A DNA stretch of 64,000 bases from Actinopolymorpha rutila (GCF_013407855.1 NZ_JACBZH010000001.1:4650001-4714000); one strand, 5' to 3'. Positions 1 through 8,002 are shown, counted from the first letter of the stretch. Notes: a model not told the origin generated them from the letters alone. Made by a program: numbers and translations.

Positions 1-1
1 C

Positions 2-355
2 TTCGTGTGGCCGGGGATGACGTTGTTCGTGCTCTCGGTGTTCGTGGCGTGGTACCTCGTGCTGAGCGGGATCTTCACGCTCATCGCCAGCCTGGCCTCG
101 GTCCGGCGGCCCCTGTGGTGGGCAGGCCTCATCCTCGGTGCGCTGGAGATCGTGCTGGGCATGTGGGCGATCAGCTCGCCCGGTCGCGAGGTGCTGCTCC
201 TGGTCAACCTGGTCGGGATCGGCATGATCCTGTACGGCGTCACGGAGATCTTCGCGGCGTTCACCGTCCGCAAGCTCCCCGAACTCGTCGGACAGGCCCA
301 GGCCTCCAGCGGCCGGGGCCGCATTCCGGGGCAGGGCCGGTCGGCACCTGTCTGA
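2..355 (+). CDS. DUF308/HdeD-family membrane protein, C-terminal part
   Basis: The gene enters the window already open, so its N-terminus is missing. About 117 residues are visible. They contain three hydrophobic stretches (roughly residues 5-30, 35-55 and 62-85) separated by short basic or turn segments, then a hydrophilic Gly/Arg-rich tail. This spacing, with the WWAGLILGALEIVLGMW segment, is typical of the DUF308 (HdeD) family, whose E. coli member is an acid-stress membrane protein. The biochemical role in actinobacteria is unknown. A second, larger DUF308 gene lies nearby on the other strand. GTG at 5 could start translation but looks like an internal codon, because membrane segments would be lost from the family's usual length. 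Confidence 0.6.
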   Translation, partial: FVWPGMTLFVLSVFVAWYLVLSGIFTLIASLASVRRPLWWAGLILGALEIVLGMWAISSPGREVLLLVNLVGIGMILYGVTEIFAAFTVRKLPELVGQAQASSGRGRIPGQGRSAPV

Positions 356-392
356 GCCGAGCGGAGACGAGGAGCCTGATCCTGCGCTGAAC

Positions 393-896
393 TCAGTGCA
401 GGATCAGGCTCTTCACACCGATGATGGCCAGGCCCAGGACGAGGTTGACGAACCCCGACAGCACGATCACGGAGCGGCTCGCGCCGGCCTGGGCGGTGGC
501 GAACACCGCCCAGCCGACTCCGCCGGTGACCGCGACCACGAGCGCCAGCCAGCTTGCGACGTTCGCCGGCCAGCCCAGCAGAGCGCCGGCGAAGGCCAGC
601 GCCGCCGGCGGGAACGCCGCCTGCACGATCGGCCACTCATGCCTCGCCACGGCGCGGATGCGCGCCATGGGCAGGTCCGGCTGGTCGGTGCTGCCCATGA
701 GACGCGCGTAGACGTGCGCCAGCCAGAACACCACGCCGGTGGCCAGTACGGCGACGCCGAGGTCCAGCGGGGCAAGTGGGTGGTCGCCCGCCCCGGCGCC
801 GGCCACGACCGAGCCGGCGAGCAGGGAGCCGTACACCGCGCCGGCGTAGTCGGCCCGCGGTGTACGAGCCGGTTCAGCCGCCTGCCGCGACGCCAT
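393..896 (-). CDS. Small polytopic membrane protein of unknown function
   Basis: 167 residues with about four to five hydrophobic helices (near 20-33, 42-65, 92-112, 115-135 and 142-165) and a polar N-terminus. It starts at ATG 896 and overlaps the last 23 bases of the upstream DUF308 gene on the same strand, which suggests one transcription unit. The ARHEWPIVQAAFPPAALAF region may be an amphipathic segment before the third helix. I do not recognise a family. Its neighbours (DUF308 and flavodoxin-like genes) suggest an envelope or stress role, but this is inference. Confidence 0.6.
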   Translation of the reverse strand: MASRQAAEPARTPRADYAGAVYGSLLAGSVVAGAGAGDHPLAPLDLGVAVLATGVVFWLAHVYARLMGSTDQPDLPMARIRAVARHEWPIVQAAFPPAALAFAGALLGWPANVASWLALVVAVTGGVGWAVFATAQAGASRSVIVLSGFVNLVLGLAIIGVKSLILH

Positions 897-1818
897 GGTC
901 GGCCCGGTCCCGATGCGCCGGCCGGTGGGCCGCCGCGTTCCGGACCTGGAACGCCTGCACGATGGTCAGGACGCCGAGGACGACCGCATATCCGCCGAGG
1001 ACGTCGGCGGCCACGGTGAGCGAGGCCTCGGGGTACGCCAGCACCGCGATGCTCGCCGCGATCGCCAGCAGGCCGCCCAGCATGGCCGGGCCGCGCCCGG
1101 GCCGGGCCCGCCCCACGAACTCCGACAGGGCCGCGATCACCCCCGCCACCAGCCAGAACAGCCCGGCCACCAGGCCGAGCGTGGCCACGGTGCCACCGAC
1201 GCCACGGACCAGCAGGACGCCCACGACCAGCGCCTCGATGCCGAGCAGTGCCACCAGTACGCGGCGGCCGCCGTCCACGTCCGGCGCCGCCATCGCCCGG
1301 AGCAGGTGGCACAGGCCGTACAGCAGGATCTGTGCGCCGAGCAGGACGCCGATCGTCCTCGTGGTGGGGTTCGGCCAGCCGGCCGGCGTCACGTGGATCC
1401 ACGCGACCACGGCAGCGCCGAGCAGGAGGCTCGCACAGCCGAGGAACAGGACGGCGCCCCAACTGTCCCCCAGGGCGAGCAGGACGGTGGCCACGCCACG
1501 GCTGCTGCTGGTGCTGCCGGTACCGCGCCGGCCTCGACCGCGGTGCGGAGTGGATCGCGCGCCGTCACCCGCCTGGGGCGACGGGAGGTCTGGCACCGGG
1601 GCGGGAACCTCCGGCGGTTCCAGCGCCTGCGGCGGTTCCAGCGTCTGCGGGGGTTCCGGGATCGGCGACGATTCAGGAGCCGGTGGCTCGGAGGTGTGCG
1701 GTGACTCGGAGGTGTGCGGTGACTCGGGAGTCTGCGGTGGCTCGGGATTCTGCGGTGGTTCGGGTGCCTGTGGCGAGCCGTTGGGGGCGGAGCCGGCGGC
1801 GCTCGGGTCGGACGGCAT
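874..1818 (-). CDS. DUF308/HdeD-like membrane protein with long Pro/Glu-rich N-terminus
   Basis: 314 residues. The first ~100 are a low-complexity Pro/Glu/Ser/Thr segment with repeated PEPPQ, PESPHTSE and PEPPQALE blocks; a short basic stretch (HRGRGRRG) then leads into about six hydrophobic helices arranged like DUF308 repeats. The start at ATG 1818 is preferred because GAGGGGAG lies a few bases upstream; the reading frame is open much further upstream, but that part has no coding look. The N-terminus is probably a disordered cytoplasmic or wall-spanning linker. The gene is divergent from the flavodoxin gene at 2053 and probably co-transcribed with the membrane protein at 393-896. Function is unknown beyond the family link to acid and stress tolerance. 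Confidence 0.65.
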   Translation of the reverse strand: MPSDPSAAGSAPNGSPQAPEPPQNPEPPQTPESPHTSESPHTSEPPAPESSPIPEPPQTLEPPQALEPPEVPAPVPDLPSPQAGDGARSTPHRGRGRRGTGSTSSSRGVATVLLALGDSWGAVLFLGCASLLLGAAVVAWIHVTPAGWPNPTTRTIGVLLGAQILLYGLCHLLRAMAAPDVDGGRRVLVALLGIEALVVGVLLVRGVGGTVATLGLVAGLFWLVAGVIAALSEFVGRARPGRGPAMLGGLLAIAASIAVLAYPEASLTVAADVLGGYAVVLGVLTIVQAFQVRNAAAHRPAHRDRADHGVAAGG

Positions 1819-2052
1819 CACTGCACTCCCCTCGGCCGGGCCGGACTGGTCCCGCATCAGCAGGCTGACCAGTGAGGTCTGCCTCGACACCACCCGCCGG
1901 GGATGAACCCACGCCGTCCGGGTCGTGCCGTAACGGGCCGCCGACGGGACCTCCGCCCCTGTCCCGGTCGTACAGGCGCGGGGTCCGATGGTCGAAGGCG
2001 CCGAGGTACGCGGGTGTGCCGGGCGTGCGGGAGTTGACGTGCGGGGAGGTGC
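1819..2052. promoter_or_regulatory. Divergent intergenic region with imperfect inverted repeat
   Basis: This 234-bp gap separates the DUF308 gene (minus) from the flavodoxin gene (plus) and must hold both promoters. The only symmetric element I see is CGGGAC (1945-1950) and GTCCCG (1961-1966) with a 10-base spacer. It loosely recalls GGGAC/GTCCC half-sites, but the spacing does not fit the DosR box, so no regulator is assigned. GGGGAGG at 2043-2049 is the ribosome binding site for the plus-strand gene. Confidence 0.3.
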
Positions 2053-2613
2053 ATGGTGACGACGCGCGTGCTCGTGGCGTACGCGACCAGGAACCGCGCG
2101 ACCGCCGGCATCGCCGAGCGGATCGGTGCGGACCTGATCTCGGCCGGGCTGGACGTACAGGTCGCCCCGGCGAAGGCGGTGCACACCGTCAAGGGATACG
2201 ACGCCTGTGTGCTCGGCAGCGCGATCTACGCCGGGCGCTGGGAACACGACGCCCGCCAGTTCGCCGACCGCTTCGGGGACGAGCTGGCCGGCCATCCGGT
2301 GTGGCTGTTCAGCAGCGGACCACTGGACCGGTCGGCTGAGGAACGCGAGATCCCACCGGTGGACACCGCCCGCGCCGCGGCGCAGAAGGTGCACGCGCGC
2401 GGCCACCGGACGTTCGGCGGCCGCCTGCGCGAGGACGCGCGCGGCTTCTTCGGCCTGGCCCGGCGGATGGGGCGCCGCGGGGCCGCCGACTACCGCGACG
2501 AGCAGGCGATCGACTCGTGGGCGCACGAACTTGCCCGCGAGCTCGGCGCCGACGGGTCACCGACCGACGGGTCACCGACCGGCCGGCCGCCGTCCGACGA
2601 GCCTTCGTCCTGA
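2053..2613 (+). CDS. Flavodoxin-fold protein (HemG-like)
   Basis: 186 residues, starting at ATG 2053 behind GGGGAGGTGC. The N-terminus VLVAYATRNRATAGIAERIG matches the FMN-phosphate loop of flavodoxins (T/S-x-x-x-x-T pattern), followed by VLGSAIYAGRW, the usual second FMN contact. The family includes menaquinone-dependent protoporphyrinogen oxidase HemG and general redox flavodoxins; actinobacterial members next to stress genes are usually unassigned. The last ~20 residues are a Ser/Pro/Gly tail with a repeated DGSPT. A second, diverged copy starts 38 bp downstream, so this is probably a tandem duplication in one operon. Substrate and partner cannot be told from sequence. Confidence 0.7.
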   Translation: MVTTRVLVAYATRNRATAGIAERIGADLISAGLDVQVAPAKAVHTVKGYDACVLGSAIYAGRWEHDARQFADRFGDELAGHPVWLFSSGPLDRSAEEREIPPVDTARAAAQKVHARGHRTFGGRLREDARGFFGLARRMGRRGAADYRDEQAIDSWAHELARELGADGSPTDGSPTGRPPSDEPSS

Positions 2614-2650
2614 CCAGCCCTGCGCAGCTCGGGGATCGGGGGTACGCACC

Positions 2651-3172
2651 ATGGCTGTGGTCCTGATGGCGTACGCGAGCAGGAACGGCTCGACCCGCGG
2701 CATCGCCGAGCGGATCGCGGCGAGCCTGGACGAGTACGGCAACCAGGTCGAGGTGCACCAGGTGGGCCGGGCACCGGAGGCCGGCGGTTACGACGCGGCC
2801 GTGTTCGGGTGCGGGTTGTACGGCGGCGCCTGGCCGACCGAGGCCCAGGCGTACGTACGACGTAACCAGGCCACGCTGCTGCGCCGGCCGGTGTGGTTGT
2901 TCAGCGTGGGTATCGGCGCGGCCGCCGTGGAGCAGGGCTTCCGGTTCGCCGGCATGCTCGCGGGTGAGGGTCCCAAGGTGGTCGGGCAGTTCCAGGACAC
3001 GATCGGGCCGCGCGACCACCACGTCTTCGCCGGCGCGATCGAGCCGGCGCACCTGTCGCGGGTCGGCCGGCTGCTCTACCGGGGAATTCGCGGGAAGTAC
3101 GGCGACTTCCGCGACTGGAAGGACGTCGACGCCTGGTCGGACACCATCGCCCGCCAGCTCGCCGACGACTAG
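2651..3172 (+). CDS. Flavodoxin-fold protein, paralogue of the preceding gene
   Basis: 173 residues from ATG 2651, with a weak GATCGGGGG upstream. The N-terminus VVLMAYASRNGSTRGIAERI aligns with the previous protein and keeps the FMN-phosphate loop. VFGCGLYGGAW is the second flavin contact and PVWLFSVGIG the third strand. It lacks the long Pro/Ser tail of its neighbour and ends in a Trp-rich DWKDVDAWSDTIA helix, as HemG-like flavodoxins do. The two genes are probably co-transcribed and may act on the same redox partner. Mid-protein divergence suggests an old rather than recent duplication. Confidence 0.7.
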   Translation: MAVVLMAYASRNGSTRGIAERIAASLDEYGNQVEVHQVGRAPEAGGYDAAVFGCGLYGGAWPTEAQAYVRRNQATLLRRPVWLFSVGIGAAAVEQGFRFAGMLAGEGPKVVGQFQDTIGPRDHHVFAGAIEPAHLSRVGRLLYRGIRGKYGDFRDWKDVDAWSDTIARQLADD

Positions 3173-3292
3173 CCGACGACCGGGCGACGACCAGCCAACC
3201 ACCAGCCGAGGCTCACCCGCCTCAGTACCGATGAGTTCCGGTCGCGCGCCTAGTCCATGGAGCAGGGTCCACGTCCATCGGAGGTGCTGAAG

Positions 3293-3829
3293 GTGCGCAA
3301 GGTCGTCGTTTACGAACTGTTGTCCCTCGACGGAGTCGCGGAGAGCCCCGACGGGTTCTTCGCCGACTGGGACGACGCGATGGAGGCCGACCTCGCTGCC
3401 GTCATCAAGGCGCAGGACGCGGTCATCCTCGGCCGGCGTAGCTACGAGGAGTGGGCCGGGTTCTGGCCGGGCAGCGACATCGAGCCGTTCGCGACGTTCA
3501 TCAACGGGGTCGCGAAGTACGTCGCCTCCTCCACGCCACTCGATCGGAACTGGGCCAACGCGACTGTGGTCGAAGGGGACCTGGTCGACTTCGTGCGGGA
3601 GCTGAAGAACCAGCCCGGAGCCGACATCGGCGTGCATGCAAGCATCTCGGTCGCCCGGGCACTGCTCGCCGCCGGCGTCGTGGACGAGCTCAGGCTGGTG
3701 ATCGCACCGGCGATCGCCGGTAGCGGCCGGAAGCTCCTCGAAGGCTTGCCGGCAGTTCGGCTCGAGTCGATCCGAAGCACGACCTCACCGACCGGCAGCC
3801 TGCTCGTCGACTACCGGGTCGTCGCTTAG
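3293..3829 (+). CDS. Dihydrofolate reductase-like (RibD C-terminal domain) protein
   Basis: 178 residues. Start chosen at GTG 3293 because GGAGG lies at 3280-3284, eight bases upstream; an ATG at 3257 would add 12 residues with no ribosome site. Features of the family: N-terminal strand VVYELLSLDGVAESPDGFF, the ILGRRSYEEW nucleotide-binding motif, VHASISVARALLAAGVVDELRL, and the C-terminal IAPAIAGSGRKLLEG. Proteins of this kind use NAD(P)H to reduce pterin- or pyrimidine-like substrates, but most actinobacterial copies have no known substrate. It is separated from the flavodoxin gene by 120 bp and could be its own unit. Confidence 0.75.
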   Translation: MRKVVVYELLSLDGVAESPDGFFADWDDAMEADLAAVIKAQDAVILGRRSYEEWAGFWPGSDIEPFATFINGVAKYVASSTPLDRNWANATVVEGDLVDFVRELKNQPGADIGVHASISVARALLAAGVVDELRLVIAPAIAGSGRKLLEGLPAVRLESIRSTTSPTGSLLVDYRVVA

Positions 3830-3873
3830 GCGTGCAGCCCGCGCGGACGACCGAGCGGCGCCGCACTCTTCCG

Positions 3874-4455
3874 TCACGCGCGCCGGCGAGCCCGGCCGGT
3901 CAGTGCCTGGCTTCGTGCGGTGCGCTCGGCGAGGCTGGCGAGGTTGCGCAGCTGGGCCCGCATCATCACCAGATCACCCCAACCCAGCAGGGACTGCCGT
4001 AGCCGGGCGGCGGGGTGGCGTACCTCCGGCAGGACGAGCTTGACCACCAGCCGGGTCTCCTCCTCACCCGGCCTCGCGTGCTCGTTCGGGCGAACCGCGT
4101 ACGTTCCCGCCAGCTCGCCGAACATCCGCCGGGCCGCCAGGTCGGTCGACACCAACGTGATGTCGCGATCGTAGGTGAAGTCGGCCAGGGTGAAGATCAT
4201 GAACGACTGGCCGACCTCCAGGTGCTCGAGCCCTGCCGTGAGCTGACGCGGGCTGCGCCGCCCGGCGTTGTCCACCAGGTCGTAGCTGTACGGCGCAACT
4301 TTCAGTTGACACAGCCAGCGGAAGACCGTGGGCACGTCGGCCCGCACAGTGACCGCCCGGAACAACGCCGTCGTGCGACCGGTCATGTATCCGTCGCACG
4401 GATAGTCGGCGGTCAGCTCCTCCGGCCGGGCGCCCCACACCTCCGGCAGCCTCAT
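3874..4455 (-). CDS. SRPBCC-superfamily protein, target of divergent TetR regulator
   Basis: 193 residues from ATG 4455, with GGAGGGG just upstream; the open frame extends further but crosses the operator region. The block VRADVPTVFRWLCQLKVAPYS with a following VDNAGRRSP and a VGQSFMIFTLADF strand pattern fits the helix-grip fold of SRPBCC (polyketide cyclase/START-like) proteins, which bind hydrophobic ligands. The C-terminal helix is long and basic. It is transcribed divergently from a TetR gene, and two palindromes lie between them, so it is almost certainly the regulator's target. The ligand is unknown. Confidence 0.6.
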   Translation of the reverse strand: MRLPEVWGARPEELTADYPCDGYMTGRTTALFRAVTVRADVPTVFRWLCQLKVAPYSYDLVDNAGRRSPRQLTAGLEHLEVGQSFMIFTLADFTYDRDITLVSTDLAARRMFGELAGTYAVRPNEHARPGEEETRLVVKLVLPEVRHPAARLRQSLLGWGDLVMMRAQLRNLASLAERTARSQALTGRARRRA

Positions 4456-4475
4456 GTGACCCCTCCAACGCTCGG

Positions 4476-4505
4476 CGTGTTTTGGAGAGCGTACTCCAAA
4501 ACACG
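4476..4505. promoter_or_regulatory. Perfect 12-bp-arm palindrome, candidate TetR operator 1
   Basis: Arms CGTGTTTTGGAG (4476-4487) and CTCCAAAACACG (4494-4505) are exact reverse complements around a 6-base spacer. It lies 20 bp upstream of the SRPBCC start and 89 bp upstream of the TetR start, in an AT-rich patch unlike the surrounding GC-rich DNA. Its length and symmetry suit a TetR-family dimer or pair of dimers. Confidence 0.75.
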
Positions 4506-4512
4506 AATGCAC

Positions 4513-4528
4513 TGGAGAGATGTCTCCA
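4513..4528. promoter_or_regulatory. Second palindrome, candidate TetR operator 2
   Basis: TGGAGA (4513-4518) and TCTCCA (4523-4528) repeat the inner core TGGAG-N6-CTCCA of the first palindrome. The right arm continues as CTCCAAAA, so it shares the outer bases on one side. The centres of the two sites are 30 bp apart, close to three helical turns, so two dimers would sit on the same DNA face. Confidence 0.65.
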
Positions 4529-4593
4529 AAATCGTCGCCGACTCTCGGCCTGCTCGCGCACGGGGTCAGGTCCAGGCCCTTACACTCACCCGC

Positions 4594-5181
4594 ATGGGCA
4601 GACCACCTCGGCACGACGTCGACGGGTTACTGGACGCCGCGGCCACCCTGGTCGCCGACGCGGGGCCGCGCGCGGTCACAGTGGCCGCGGTCGCACGGGC
4701 GGCCGGAGCACCCAGCGGTTCGGTCTACCACCGCTTCCCCAGTCGCCCGGCACTCCTTGCCGCGCTGTGGTTGCGTTCGCTGGAAAGGTTCCAGGAGAGC
4801 TTCCTGGTCGCGGTCGAGCAGGACACGCCGCTCGCCGCCGCACAGGCCGCCGCCCGGCACGTCGTCGCCTGGAGCCGGGCGAACCCCGCGGACGCGGCGA
4901 TCCTGCTGTACGCCGCCGCTGACTTCGACGCGCCGGAGTGGCCCGAGGAGGACCGCGACCGGCACCGCCGCGACAACCGCCGGGTGACTCGCGCCGTCGG
5001 CGAGATCGGCCGCGGGCTGGGCCGGACCTCCGACCGGGACAAGGAGTTGGTCCGGATGGCGATCGTGGACCTGCCGTACTCCGTCGTACGCCGGCACTAC
5101 CGTTCCGGGCAGCGAATCCCCCGCCACGCCGAGGATCTCGCCGCCGACTGCGCTGCCACCCTCCTCCGCGACGCCTCCTGA
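4594..5181 (+). CDS. TetR-family transcriptional regulator
   Basis: 195 residues from ATG 4594. The N-terminal helix-turn-helix is clear at about 29-59, with VTVAAVARAAGAPSGSVYHRF followed by PSRPALLAAL. The ligand domain has AAARHVVAWSRANPADAAILLYA and DRDRHRRDNRRV segments seen in many actinobacterial TetR proteins of unknown effector. It is divergent from the SRPBCC gene, and two matched palindromes lie between the starts, which suggests it represses both itself and that neighbour. No strong ribosome site precedes the ATG; the mRNA may be short-leadered. Confidence 0.85.
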   Translation: MGRPPRHDVDGLLDAAATLVADAGPRAVTVAAVARAAGAPSGSVYHRFPSRPALLAALWLRSLERFQESFLVAVEQDTPLAAAQAAARHVVAWSRANPADAAILLYAAADFDAPEWPEEDRDRHRRDNRRVTRAVGEIGRGLGRTSDRDKELVRMAIVDLPYSVVRRHYRSGQRIPRHAEDLAADCAATLLRDAS

Positions 5182-5219
5182 TTCGAGCAACGCGACACAT
5201 CCCGCTGCCCGCGGTCAGG

Positions 5220-6122
5220 TCACCACTCCACGGTGGGCACTGGCCGCCACGTCGCCTGGCCACCGTCGGATTCGACCCGGCCGAACACCACGTCGGCGAA
5301 GTGGTTGCCGTAGCCGATGGTGCCGGGTCGGGTCAGTTCGGCAACGAGGTCGCGACGGCGTTGTACGCCGACCTCGCGATCGTGGTCGTTGACTGCGGAC
5401 CACTGCGGGTGCGCGACCTGGATCGACGAGTGCATGGCGTCGCCGAACGCCACGACCCGGTGTTCGCCGGCGTTGATGACGTACACCGTGTGGCCGGCGG
5501 TGTGCCCGCCGGCCACACGTGCGAGTACGCCGGGAAAGATCTCCTCGCCGTCGGCCACGGTCCGCACCTGCGGCGCCAGGACGGCAAGGATCCCAGCGGT
5601 GGTGCCGTCCGCCTCGACCTCGTCGCGCCGACTCCACTCCGTTTCGGCGACGAGGTATGCGGATCCGGCGAGCGCGGGAGTGTCGCCAGCACCCGGCGCA
5701 GCCTGCCAGGCCCAGCCGAGATGGTCGGTGTGCAGGTGGGTGAACGCCACCGCCTCGACCGAGGTCGGGTCGCGTCCGATCGTCGCGAGGTTGTCCAGCA
5801 GGGCGCCGGAGGTGATGGCACCGATCGGGCTGCCCGGTGTAGCCGGTAGCGAGTGCGGGCCGAATCCCGCATCGATCAGCAGAGCGCGCCCGTCGCGTTC
5901 GACCAACAGCGCGCCGAGGCTGGCGACGAGGTTGCCGGAGTCGTCGAGGTGTTCGGGATGGGCCGCCCACACTTCGTCGGTCGTGTCGGGCAGCCAGCCG
6001 CGGGGACGCAGTTGCGCCGTCCCGTCCGGCACGTAGGTCAGGGTCGTGTCGCCGAGCCGCAGCGACCGGAGCCGGGCCGGTCGGTGAAGACGGTCGCAGT
6101 CGACGGGAAGTGTGTTCGCCAT
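5220..6122 (-). CDS. Metallo-beta-lactamase-fold hydrolase
   Basis: 300 residues. The zinc-binding HxHxDH motif is present as THLHTDHLG (His129, His131, Asp133, His134), with a third ligand at His207 in GGHTAGHT and the bridging Asp228 in AFGDAMHSS. This fold includes lactonases, esterases and glyoxalases. The N-terminal ~45 residues resemble the cap of quorum-quenching-lactonase-like enzymes, but the substrate is not readable. It is divergent from a MarR gene with short palindromes between, so it is probably induced by a small molecule that MarR senses and this enzyme may degrade (inference). Confidence 0.8.
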   Translation of the reverse strand: MANTLPVDCDRLHRPARLRSLRLGDTTLTYVPDGTAQLRPRGWLPDTTDEVWAAHPEHLDDSGNLVASLGALLVERDGRALLIDAGFGPHSLPATPGSPIGAITSGALLDNLATIGRDPTSVEAVAFTHLHTDHLGWAWQAAPGAGDTPALAGSAYLVAETEWSRRDEVEADGTTAGILAVLAPQVRTVADGEEIFPGVLARVAGGHTAGHTVYVINAGEHRVVAFGDAMHSSIQVAHPQWSAVNDHDREVGVQRRRDLVAELTRPGTIGYGNHFADVVFGRVESDGGQATWRPVPTVEW

Positions 6123-6138
6123 GATCTCGACGCTAAGC

Positions 6139-6166
6139 TTCTAGTTAGAAACATTCAAGCTCGAAT
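6139..6166. promoter_or_regulatory. Two short palindromes, candidate MarR operators
   Basis: TTCTAGTTAGAA (6139-6150; arms TTCTA/TAGAA) and ATTCAAGCTCGAAT (6153-6166; one mismatched pair) lie side by side in an AT-rich patch. They sit 16-44 bp upstream of the hydrolase start and 35-63 bp upstream of the MarR start, where binding would block both promoters. Confidence 0.55.
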
Positions 6167-6201
6167 TATGCGGGTTCTACGCAGCTGGCTAGGGTGGCTC
6201 C

Positions 6202-6633
6202 ATGAAGTCGACGCCCACCGACCAACAGTCCGTCGCCGAGCGGGAGTTGTGCGGGTTGGTGAACGGCCTGGCCCACCAGATCAGCGAGCACGTACGCGAA
6301 CGCGCGGTCAGGCTGGGCCTCACCGCGGCACAGGCAACCGCGTTGCGGGAGCTGGCCGGACCCATGACCATGCGCGACCTCGCCGAGCGGATGAGCTGTG
6401 AGCCGTCCAACGCGACGTTCGTCGTCGACAAGCTGGAGAAGCAGGGGCTGATCGAACGCCGCCCGCACCCGACCGACCGCCGCGCCAAGCAACTGGGACT
6501 CACCACCAAGGGCGGAAAGCTGCGCGAGCAACTGCTGGAACTCCTCGTGGAGGACTCGCCGCTCGCCGGACTCTCTCCCAAACAGCAGGGCACCCTGCAC
6601 GATCTCCTGGAACGCGCCCTCACCCGCCGCTGA
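6202..6633 (+). CDS. MarR-family transcriptional regulator
   Basis: 143 residues from ATG 6202, with AGGGTGG upstream. The winged helix-turn-helix is seen in LTAAQATALRELAGPMTMRDLAERM, then SNATFVVDKLEKQGLIERRPHPTDRRAKQLGLT, the conserved MarR wing with DRR. The amphipathic N- and C-terminal helices should form the dimer interface. It is divergent from the metallo-hydrolase and probably represses it and itself; the inducer is unknown. Downstream lies only a truncated DUF664 remnant in another frame. Confidence 0.88.
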   Translation: MKSTPTDQQSVAERELCGLVNGLAHQISEHVRERAVRLGLTAAQATALRELAGPMTMRDLAERMSCEPSNATFVVDKLEKQGLIERRPHPTDRRAKQLGLTTKGGKLREQLLELLVEDSPLAGLSPKQQGTLHDLLERALTRR

Positions 6634-6635
6634 CC

Positions 6636-6875
6636 TGCGCCACCAACAACCTGGACCTGGCCGACACCGGGACACGCTGGTCCGGAGAGACCATCTCCCT
6701 GGGGTACGCGCTCACCACGATGGTCGGGGAGACTGCGCGCCACGCCGGGCATGCCGACATCGTTCGGGAACTCCTCGACGGAACCATCGGCGCCTTCCGC
6801 GAGCAGCCGTACGCTGACGGCAGCGCCACGGAGTTCTGGCGGGACTACCTCGCCCGCATGCAAAGCAGCGGTTGA
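6636..6875 (+). pseudogene. C-terminal remnant of a DUF664 (DinB-superfamily) protein
   Basis: Directly after the MarR stop, one frame stays open to a TGA at 6873. It encodes SGETISLGYALTTMVGETARHAGHADIVREL and then DGTIGAF, the hallmark end of DUF664/DinB-like proteins, in which the second metal-binding His lies in ETARHAGH. The family is usually ~165 residues; only about 75 remain, and no start codon or N-terminal half is present in any frame. It is a 5'-truncated gene, presumably left by a deletion that joined it to marR. Confidence 0.65.
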
Positions 6876-6924
6876 CAGAGGCGACTATTCAGCTGGGAGC
6901 GGATCGCGTCGCTACCAGTCGTGG

Positions 6925-7086
6925 ATGGATCCACCAGCAGGGCATGCGTACGCCCTGAGGTTCGGGCGTCCGCAGGACAACCCCACCCGGGTGTCTGTCG
7001 GGATGCTCGCGCTGAACCTCGCCCTGTTCTCGGCAGGCGTCGCCGTTGTCAGGTTGGGAGCCCGCCGCCTTCGATCCCACCTGTGA
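6925..7086 (+). CDS. Possible small membrane protein or remnant
   Basis: A 53-codon frame from ATG 6925 ends with VGMLALNLALFSAGVAVV, a plausible single transmembrane segment, followed by a basic tail. Third-position GC is moderately high. There is no clear ribosome site and no recognised family. It could equally be a fragment of a larger gene, since the whole 6.6-7.1 kb stretch looks eroded. Confidence 0.25.
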   Translation: MDPPAGHAYALRFGRPQDNPTRVSVGMLALNLALFSAGVAVVRLGARRLRSHL

Positions 7087-7117
7087 CCGGTTGGCCAACT
7101 GGTCAGGTGGTGCCGGC

Positions 7118-7879
7118 TCAGGGCATGTGTCGTTGCAGGGCCCAGGCGGCCGCACTGGCCACGACATGGAGCAAGGGCGCCACGCGGCTCGTCAGCGTGC
7201 GGTCGGCGCGATAGTGGCAGGAGAAGACCCCGAGGAGTTGCTTGGTGGAGCTGAGCAGAGGAATCGACTGCACCGCGCAGATTCGGGCGTCGAGGATCAC
7301 CCGCCTGCTCGCGTCGTCGAACAGCGGGCTGTGCAGGACGTTGGGAACGACGACCGCCGCGCGCTCGGCAGCCGCGACCGCGCAGGCCGAACCATCGCCG
7401 TCGACCCACTCGAAGTAGTCGAGGAAGGGGCGTTCGAATCCTCGGTGGGCGGCTATGTACAGGCCTTTCCGGTTCGGATCCACCAGTTGTGCGTTGGCCG
7501 CGTCGGCACGGCAGTGAGTCAGTGCGGCGTCCACCAGCGTGCCGAGCAACGTCTGCTGGTCCGCCGTGGTGAGAAATTCGCGGTTCAGAATGTCCGGCTT
7601 GACCGACCGACGCGGATCGTTCGACTCGCCCAGTGGCTCGACCGGCAACTCGCGTGCGTTTGCCGAACGCTCCCGCAGCCAGGCCCCGCACCGACGGCAC
7701 CGCGGCGGATGCCAGAATCCGTCGAGGGTGGAGGAATCGGCGCGATCCAGCCGTCGACGGACCACCTGGTCGATTTCATTGGCTCGCGAGACATGGGGAC
7801 CGGCGTACCGAGGCAGGTTGGCCTTGGAACGGCACACGGCACAAAAGCCGTCGATCTCGCTCTGCGGGCCCTGCATCAT
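7118..7879 (-). CDS. GAF-domain protein with CxxC pairs
   Basis: 253 residues. ATG 7879 is chosen because GGAGGCGAG lies directly upstream; an upstream GTG-type start lacks one. The N-terminus has two CxxC pairs (Cys13/16 and Cys61/64, the second in CRRCGAW) that could hold a zinc ion. The C-terminal ~150 residues have the GAF pattern: ADAANAQLVD, LYIAAHRGF, FLDYFEWVDGDGSACAVAA, VPNVLHSPLF, ILDARICAVQSIPLLSS and LLGVFSCHY. Such GAF proteins often sense small ligands or redox state. No output domain is attached; it lies 123 bp downstream of a MASE1 sensor that also lacks one. Confidence 0.7.
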   Translation of the reverse strand: MMQGPQSEIDGFCAVCRSKANLPRYAGPHVSRANEIDQVVRRRLDRADSSTLDGFWHPPRCRRCGAWLRERSANARELPVEPLGESNDPRRSVKPDILNREFLTTADQQTLLGTLVDAALTHCRADAANAQLVDPNRKGLYIAAHRGFERPFLDYFEWVDGDGSACAVAAAERAAVVVPNVLHSPLFDDASRRVILDARICAVQSIPLLSSTKQLLGVFSCHYRADRTLTSRVAPLLHVVASAAAWALQRHMP

Positions 7880-8002
7880 CTCGCCTCCGGCTCCGGCACC
7901 TTCCCGCAACACACTCGCCTGGCAAGCGTGTACGACACTACGCCGCTCGCCGGCTCCCCACGCCGATGAATGGCGCACGTGACCGGCCGGTGCGGAAGTG
8001 GG

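Noticed and set aside
1945..1966. GGGAC/GTCCC inverted repeat as a DosR box near the HdeD and flavodoxin genes
   Set aside because: Spacer of 10 bases does not match the 20-bp DosR site; kept only as a weak symmetric element.
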